Positions 61,470-64,000 of a DNA stretch of 64,000 nucleotides are shown piece by piece. A program made the position numbers and the translations under genes. Each line of letters opens with the position of its first letter. Position 1 is the first letter of the stretch. The notes under the pieces are model-generated. The model saw only the letters and a list, made by a program, of their open reading frames with translations, was not told where the DNA came from and did not search any database. The DNA lies in contig JACJWU010000001.1 of NCBI GenBank assembly GCA_020636995.1, positions 124,001 through 188,000 on the forward strand, read 5' to 3'. The stretch is from Actinomycetota bacterium. GTDB lineage: Bacteria; Actinomycetota; Actinomycetes; S36-B12; UBA10799.

Positions 61470-62167
61470 ACGCGGCGTAGAACGGCGACCACTTTGCCCA
61501 GGATCTGGGCATGGGAGCCATCGATCGGCTCGAAGGCGTCGTTGTGGGGCAGCAGCCACACCTTGCCGTCCTTGCGCTTGAAGGTCTTGACCGTGGCCTC
61601 GTCGTCGAGCAGCGCTGCGACGATGTCGCCGTTGACGGCATCTGGCTGCCTGCGGACCACGACCCAGTCGCCGTCGCAGATGGCCGCATCGATCATCGAC
61701 TCACCCACGACATTGAGCAGGAACAACTCGCCGTCGCCGACGAGTTCGGCGGGCAACGGGAAGACCGACTCGACGGACTGCTCGGCGAGGATGGGACCGC
61801 CGGCCGCGATCCGGCCCACCAGAGGCACGTATCGCGGCGTGGGCCGGTCATCGCCACTGCCGGTGACGTCGCCGTCGCCTGGCAGCAGGACCTCGAGCGC
61901 TCGGGGCCGGTGCGGGTCGCGGCGCAGGTACCCCTTGCGTTCGAGCGCCTTCAGTTGGTAGTTCACACTCGATGGGCTGGTGAGGCCGACGACCTCGCCG
62001 ATCTCTCGTACCGACGGCGGGTAGCCGCGAGTCTCCACCGCGTGCCTGATCTCCTGCAGGATGCGGCGCTGACGCTCAGTCAGACCATCCTTACCGGTCG
62101 GGGTCTCCGGCAGTTCCACGACCTCCGAACCGCCGTCTGCCGTCTCCTCACTGCGGGTGCGGGCCAT
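61466..62167 (-). CDS. lexA: SOS repressor LexA
   Basis: A 233-residue repressor of the SOS regulon. The N-terminal winged helix runs LTERQRRILQEIRHAVETRG, PPSVREIGEVVGLTSPSSVN and YQLKALERKGYL. The S24 protease domain has the cleavage bond A122-G123 (RIAAGG), nucleophile S157 (GESMID) and general base K194 (ATVKTF). ATG 62167 follows GAGGAGG and gives a normal N-terminus; codons further upstream run into the operator. A LexA box lies 76 bases upstream, so it is autoregulated. Confidence 0.97.
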   Translation of the reverse strand: MARTRSEETADGGSEVVELPETPTGKDGLTERQRRILQEIRHAVETRGYPPSVREIGEVVGLTSPSSVNYQLKALERKGYLRRDPHRPRALEVLLPGDGDVTGSGDDRPTPRYVPLVGRIAAGGPILAEQSVESVFPLPAELVGDGELFLLNVVGESMIDAAICDGDWVVVRRQPDAVNGDIVAALLDDEATVKTFKRKDGKVWLLPHNDAFEPIDGSHAQILGKVVAVLRRV

Positions 62168-62242
62168 TGTTGCCTCCTCGATTCCGGTGTGCGGACGCGC
62201 TGTCCGACCTGTCTGCCACAGTAGCCGGATCACGCTCCGAGA

Positions 62243-62258
62243 TCAAACACATGTTCGA
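62243..62258. promoter_or_regulatory. LexA box 1 between lexA and the LysM gene
   Basis: TCAAACACATGTTCGA differs at one base from the mycobacterial SOS box TCGAACACATGTTCGA. It sits nearer lexA and probably serves its autoregulation. Confidence 0.85.
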
Positions 62259-62294
62259 TGTGGGTGGAAACGTGTCGGACCCATCTGATAGACA

Positions 62295-62310
62295 TCGAAC
62301 ATGCGTTCAT
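62295..62310. promoter_or_regulatory. LexA box 2 between lexA and the LysM gene
   Basis: TCGAACATGCGTTCAT matches the SOS box at all but one arm position and lies 31 bases before the LysM gene start. A degenerate third copy, AGAACGTGTGTACGA, follows at about 62313-62327. Confidence 0.8.
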
Positions 62311-62341
62311 AAAGAACGTGTGTACGAGAACTGGAGAGGTC

Positions 62342-62800
62342 ATGGCGACTATCAGTGCTTCCCCCCGGGTGAGCCCCCTGCGCTGGATTCCGGTACCCGT
62401 CCGCGACGTCGATCTGGAGGCGCCCCAGGCGCCCCGCGAGGGTGTCCGGTCACGACCGGCGACCTTGCCGGCGACCGCCTCGGTCGCGGTCGACTGGCGG
62501 ATCGTCGGTTGGATCGCGGTGCTGTTCGTGGGCACCTTGATCTTCTCCGGGCTGTTCGGCGGGTCAGCCGCACCGGTCGCCGCGCCGCGACCGGTGGTGG
62601 CGGGGCCCGCCGAGTCTGCGGCATCGCCGGCCTACACGGTCCTGGCGGGCGACACGCTGTGGGGCATTGCGCAGCGCGTTGCCCCCGGGCAGGATCCGCG
62701 AGAGACGGTGAGTGAGATCCGCACTCTCAACGGTCTGGCCAACGGTCAGGTCCTGGGCGTGGGTGACGTGCTGTTGCTTCCGTCACCTGCCCCTCGGTGA
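62342..62800 (+). CDS. LysM membrane protein, SOS-controlled division suppressor (DivS/ChiZ type)
   Basis: A 152-residue protein with a cytoplasmic N-terminus of about 45 residues, one membrane helix (about 48-72, DWRIVGWIAVLFVGTLIFSG) and an external LysM peptidoglycan-binding domain (about 98-148, YTVLAGDTLWGIAQRVAPG to VLGVGDVLLLP). Build and place, divergent from lexA with LexA boxes between, match DivS of Corynebacterium and Rv2719c/ChiZ of Mycobacterium, which block division during SOS. ATG 62342 follows CTGGAGAGG. Function is inferred from these relatives. Confidence 0.88.
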   Translation: MATISASPRVSPLRWIPVPVRDVDLEAPQAPREGVRSRPATLPATASVAVDWRIVGWIAVLFVGTLIFSGLFGGSAAPVAAPRPVVAGPAESAASPAYTVLAGDTLWGIAQRVAPGQDPRETVSEIRTLNGLANGQVLGVGDVLLLPSPAPR

Positions 62801-62873
62801 TCGCCACTTCGGACCGCGGATGCGACACAGTGCCGAAAGTGCTTGCGCACATCTGGGAAGGCGCATACGGTTG

Positions 62874-62889
62874 CCACCACATGTAGTAG
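62874..62889. promoter_or_regulatory. Candidate NrdR box before nrdR-nrdJ
   Basis: CCACCACATGTAGTAG fits the general actinobacterial NrdR-box pattern (ACAC-type arm, AT-rich centre, GTGT-type arm) at about 12 of 16 positions. A weaker inverted repeat CCACAGGTTGTGG lies at 62909-62921, about three helical turns away, as paired NrdR boxes often are. No cobalamin riboswitch is recognised in the 199-base gap. Confidence 0.35.
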
Positions 62890-62999
62890 TTACACCAATG
62901 TGATTCATCCACAGGTTGTGGTCAGAGCGGCACAGGTTGTCCCCAGGAAATCCGCCGGATCGTCCACAGTCGCACCGATGAGCAGGGTTTGGAGACACG

Positions 63000-63539
63000 A
63001 TGCACTGCCCGTTCTGCCGCAGTGACGACTCCCGGGTCGTCGACTCCCGGCTTGCCGACGACGGTGCGGCGGTGCGCAGGCGGCGGCAGTGTGCGCAGTG
63101 CCAGCGACGCTTCACCACCATCGAGGTGGCGGCACTGAACGTCGTGAAGCGCTCCGGTGTGGTGGAGCCCTTCCGGCGCGACAAGATCATCAGCGGGGTG
63201 CGCAAGGCGTGCCAGGGTCGGCCGGTCTCGGACGACGAACTCGCGGTACTGGCACAGCAGGTCGAGGACACGCTGCGTGACTCCGGCTGTGCCGAGGTGC
63301 CGGCGCACGAGATCGGACTGACCATCCTGGGCCCGTTGCGTGACCTCGACGAGGTCGCCTACCTGCGGTTCGCGTCCGTCTACCGGGCGTTCGACTCCCT
63401 CGACGACTTCGAGCAGGAGATCGCGTTGTTGAAAGCCAGTCGGTCACCCGCCGGTGGCCGGCCGAAGAGAGTACGGATCGATATCACCGAGGGGCAGAAA
63501 CCGGCCCTCACAACTGTTGTCCAGAAGGAGGGCACATGA
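63000..63539 (+). CDS. nrdR: Ribonucleotide reductase regulator NrdR
   Basis: A 179-residue repressor of ribonucleotide reductase genes. The N-terminal zinc ribbon has C3, C6, C31 and C34 (MHCPFC and QCAQC). An ATP-cone domain follows (VVKRSGVVEPFRRDKIISGV to about residue 140) and senses dNTP/ATP levels. The C-terminus is a 25-residue basic tail. ATG 63000 gives the classical MHCPFC start. nrdJ overlaps its end as ATGA. Confidence 0.96.
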   Translation: MHCPFCRSDDSRVVDSRLADDGAAVRRRRQCAQCQRRFTTIEVAALNVVKRSGVVEPFRRDKIISGVRKACQGRPVSDDELAVLAQQVEDTLRDSGCAEVPAHEIGLTILGPLRDLDEVAYLRFASVYRAFDSLDDFEQEIALLKASRSPAGGRPKRVRIDITEGQKPALTTVVQKEGT

Positions 63540-64000
63540 CCGACCAGTCCATTCCCAAGGCGCGCACTGCGGGCGTGAAAGGGGCCGAGGTGACGGTGGA
63601 GACCACCGGATTGACCATCGAGCGGCTGTACACGACGCCCGGGGTCCACCCGTACGACGAGGTGGAGTGGGAACGTCGGGATGTCGTGCAGACGAACTGG
63701 AAGACCGACGAGGTGGTCTTCGAGCAGCACGGTGTCGAGTTCCCGACATTCTGGTCGATCAACGCATCGACGATTGTGACCACCAAATACTTCCGCGGTG
63801 CGCAAGGTACCGACCAGCGGGAGTGGAGCCTGAAGCAACTGATCGACCGCGTGGTTCTCACGTACGTCAAGGGCGGGCGCCAGCACGGCTACTTCGCCAC
63901 GGAGCAGGATGCCGAGGTCTTCGAGGCGGAGTTGACCTGGATGCTGCTGCACCAGGTGTTCTCCTTCAACTCGCCGGTCTGGTTCAACGTCGGTACCACC
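63536..64000 (+). CDS. nrdJ: Adenosylcobalamin-dependent ribonucleotide reductase, N-terminal part
   Basis: The first 155 residues of a class II ribonucleotide reductase; the gene continues past the window. YTTPGVHPYDEVEWERRDVV, VEFPTFWSINASTIVTTKYF and FSFNSPVWFNVGT are characteristic of the long NrdJ of streptomycetes and mycobacterial relatives. The catalytic cysteines and B12-binding region lie beyond the edge. ATG 63536 overlaps the nrdR stop, so repressor and enzyme are co-transcribed. It implies that the cell makes or imports B12. Confidence 0.93.
   Translation, partial: MTDQSIPKARTAGVKGAEVTVETTGLTIERLYTTPGVHPYDEVEWERRDVVQTNWKTDEVVFEQHGVEFPTFWSINASTIVTTKYFRGAQGTDQREWSLKQLIDRVVLTYVKGGRQHGYFATEQDAEVFEAELTWMLLHQVFSFNSPVWFNVGTT

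Noticed and set aside
62801..62999. Cobalamin riboswitch before nrdR-nrdJ
   Set aside because: No B12-box-like sequence or suitable fold could be seen by eye.

Overview
The window is GC-rich, densely packed chromosomal DNA from a member of the Actinomycetota, most likely class Actinomycetes. The evidence is gene content and order. A DUF3040 gene precedes an mraZ-rsmH-ftsL-ftsI-murEF-mraY-murD-ftsW-murGC-ftsQ-ftsZ-pgeF-yggS-sepF-yggT cluster. This is followed by lspA-rluD-dnaE1, hisDCBH, rnj-ftsK-rimO-pgsA-pncC-clgR, lhr-DUF3046-recA-recX-miaB, miaA-dapF-hflX, and lexA next to nrdR-nrdJ. MurE carries the DNPR motif of meso-diaminopimelate-adding enzymes, in line with dapA and dapF nearby. The genus cannot be read from the sequence. 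No tRNA, rRNA, CRISPR array, prophage or intact transposase was seen.

Layout. 1-2.6 kb: end of an error-prone polymerase (DnaE2 type), DNA polymerase IV and a DUF3040 protein. 2.6-5.0 kb: a large five-PAS diguanylate cyclase placed just before mraZ. 5.0-24.5 kb: the division and cell-wall cluster, broken only by an opposite-strand multicopper oxidase lipoprotein between ftsQ and ftsZ. 24.5-29.5 kb: ileS (inverted), DUF167, lspA, rluD. The polar-growth gene divIVA/wag31 and the dksA-like gene usual in this neighbourhood are absent. 29.5-29.9 kb: a non-coding gap holding a 115-bp symmetrical repeat element. 29.9-38.1 kb: dnaE1, a membrane protein, ybaK and hisDCBH. 38.1-42.4 kb: a hairpin region, thioredoxin behind a CsoR-like operator, thyX, dapA, RNase J and a lone homing-endonuclease-associated-repeat protein. 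42.5-52.1 kb: ftsK, rimO, pgsA, pncC, clgR and the giant helicase lhr. 52.1-64 kb: DUF3046, recA-recX, miaB, a dioxygenase-like gene with an antitoxin-like gene, miaA-dapF-hflX, a DinG-type helicase, lexA and a divergent LysM division suppressor, nrdR and the start of B12-dependent nrdJ.

How it works together. Most of the window serves peptidoglycan synthesis and septum formation (mraZ to yggT, lspA, dapA/dapF, ftsK). DNA damage repair is the second theme: LexA boxes lie before recA and between lexA and the LysM gene, so the SOS response probably links repair to a brake on division.

Two sequence-wide habits stand out. First, genes are coupled by four-base ATGA/GTGA overlaps, and in two places the overlap is CTGA, which implies CTG start codons (murG and the dioxygenase-like gene). 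Second, at least ten genes have a TAnnnT -10 hexamer six or seven bases before the start codon and no Shine-Dalgarno sequence, which points to leaderless mRNAs.
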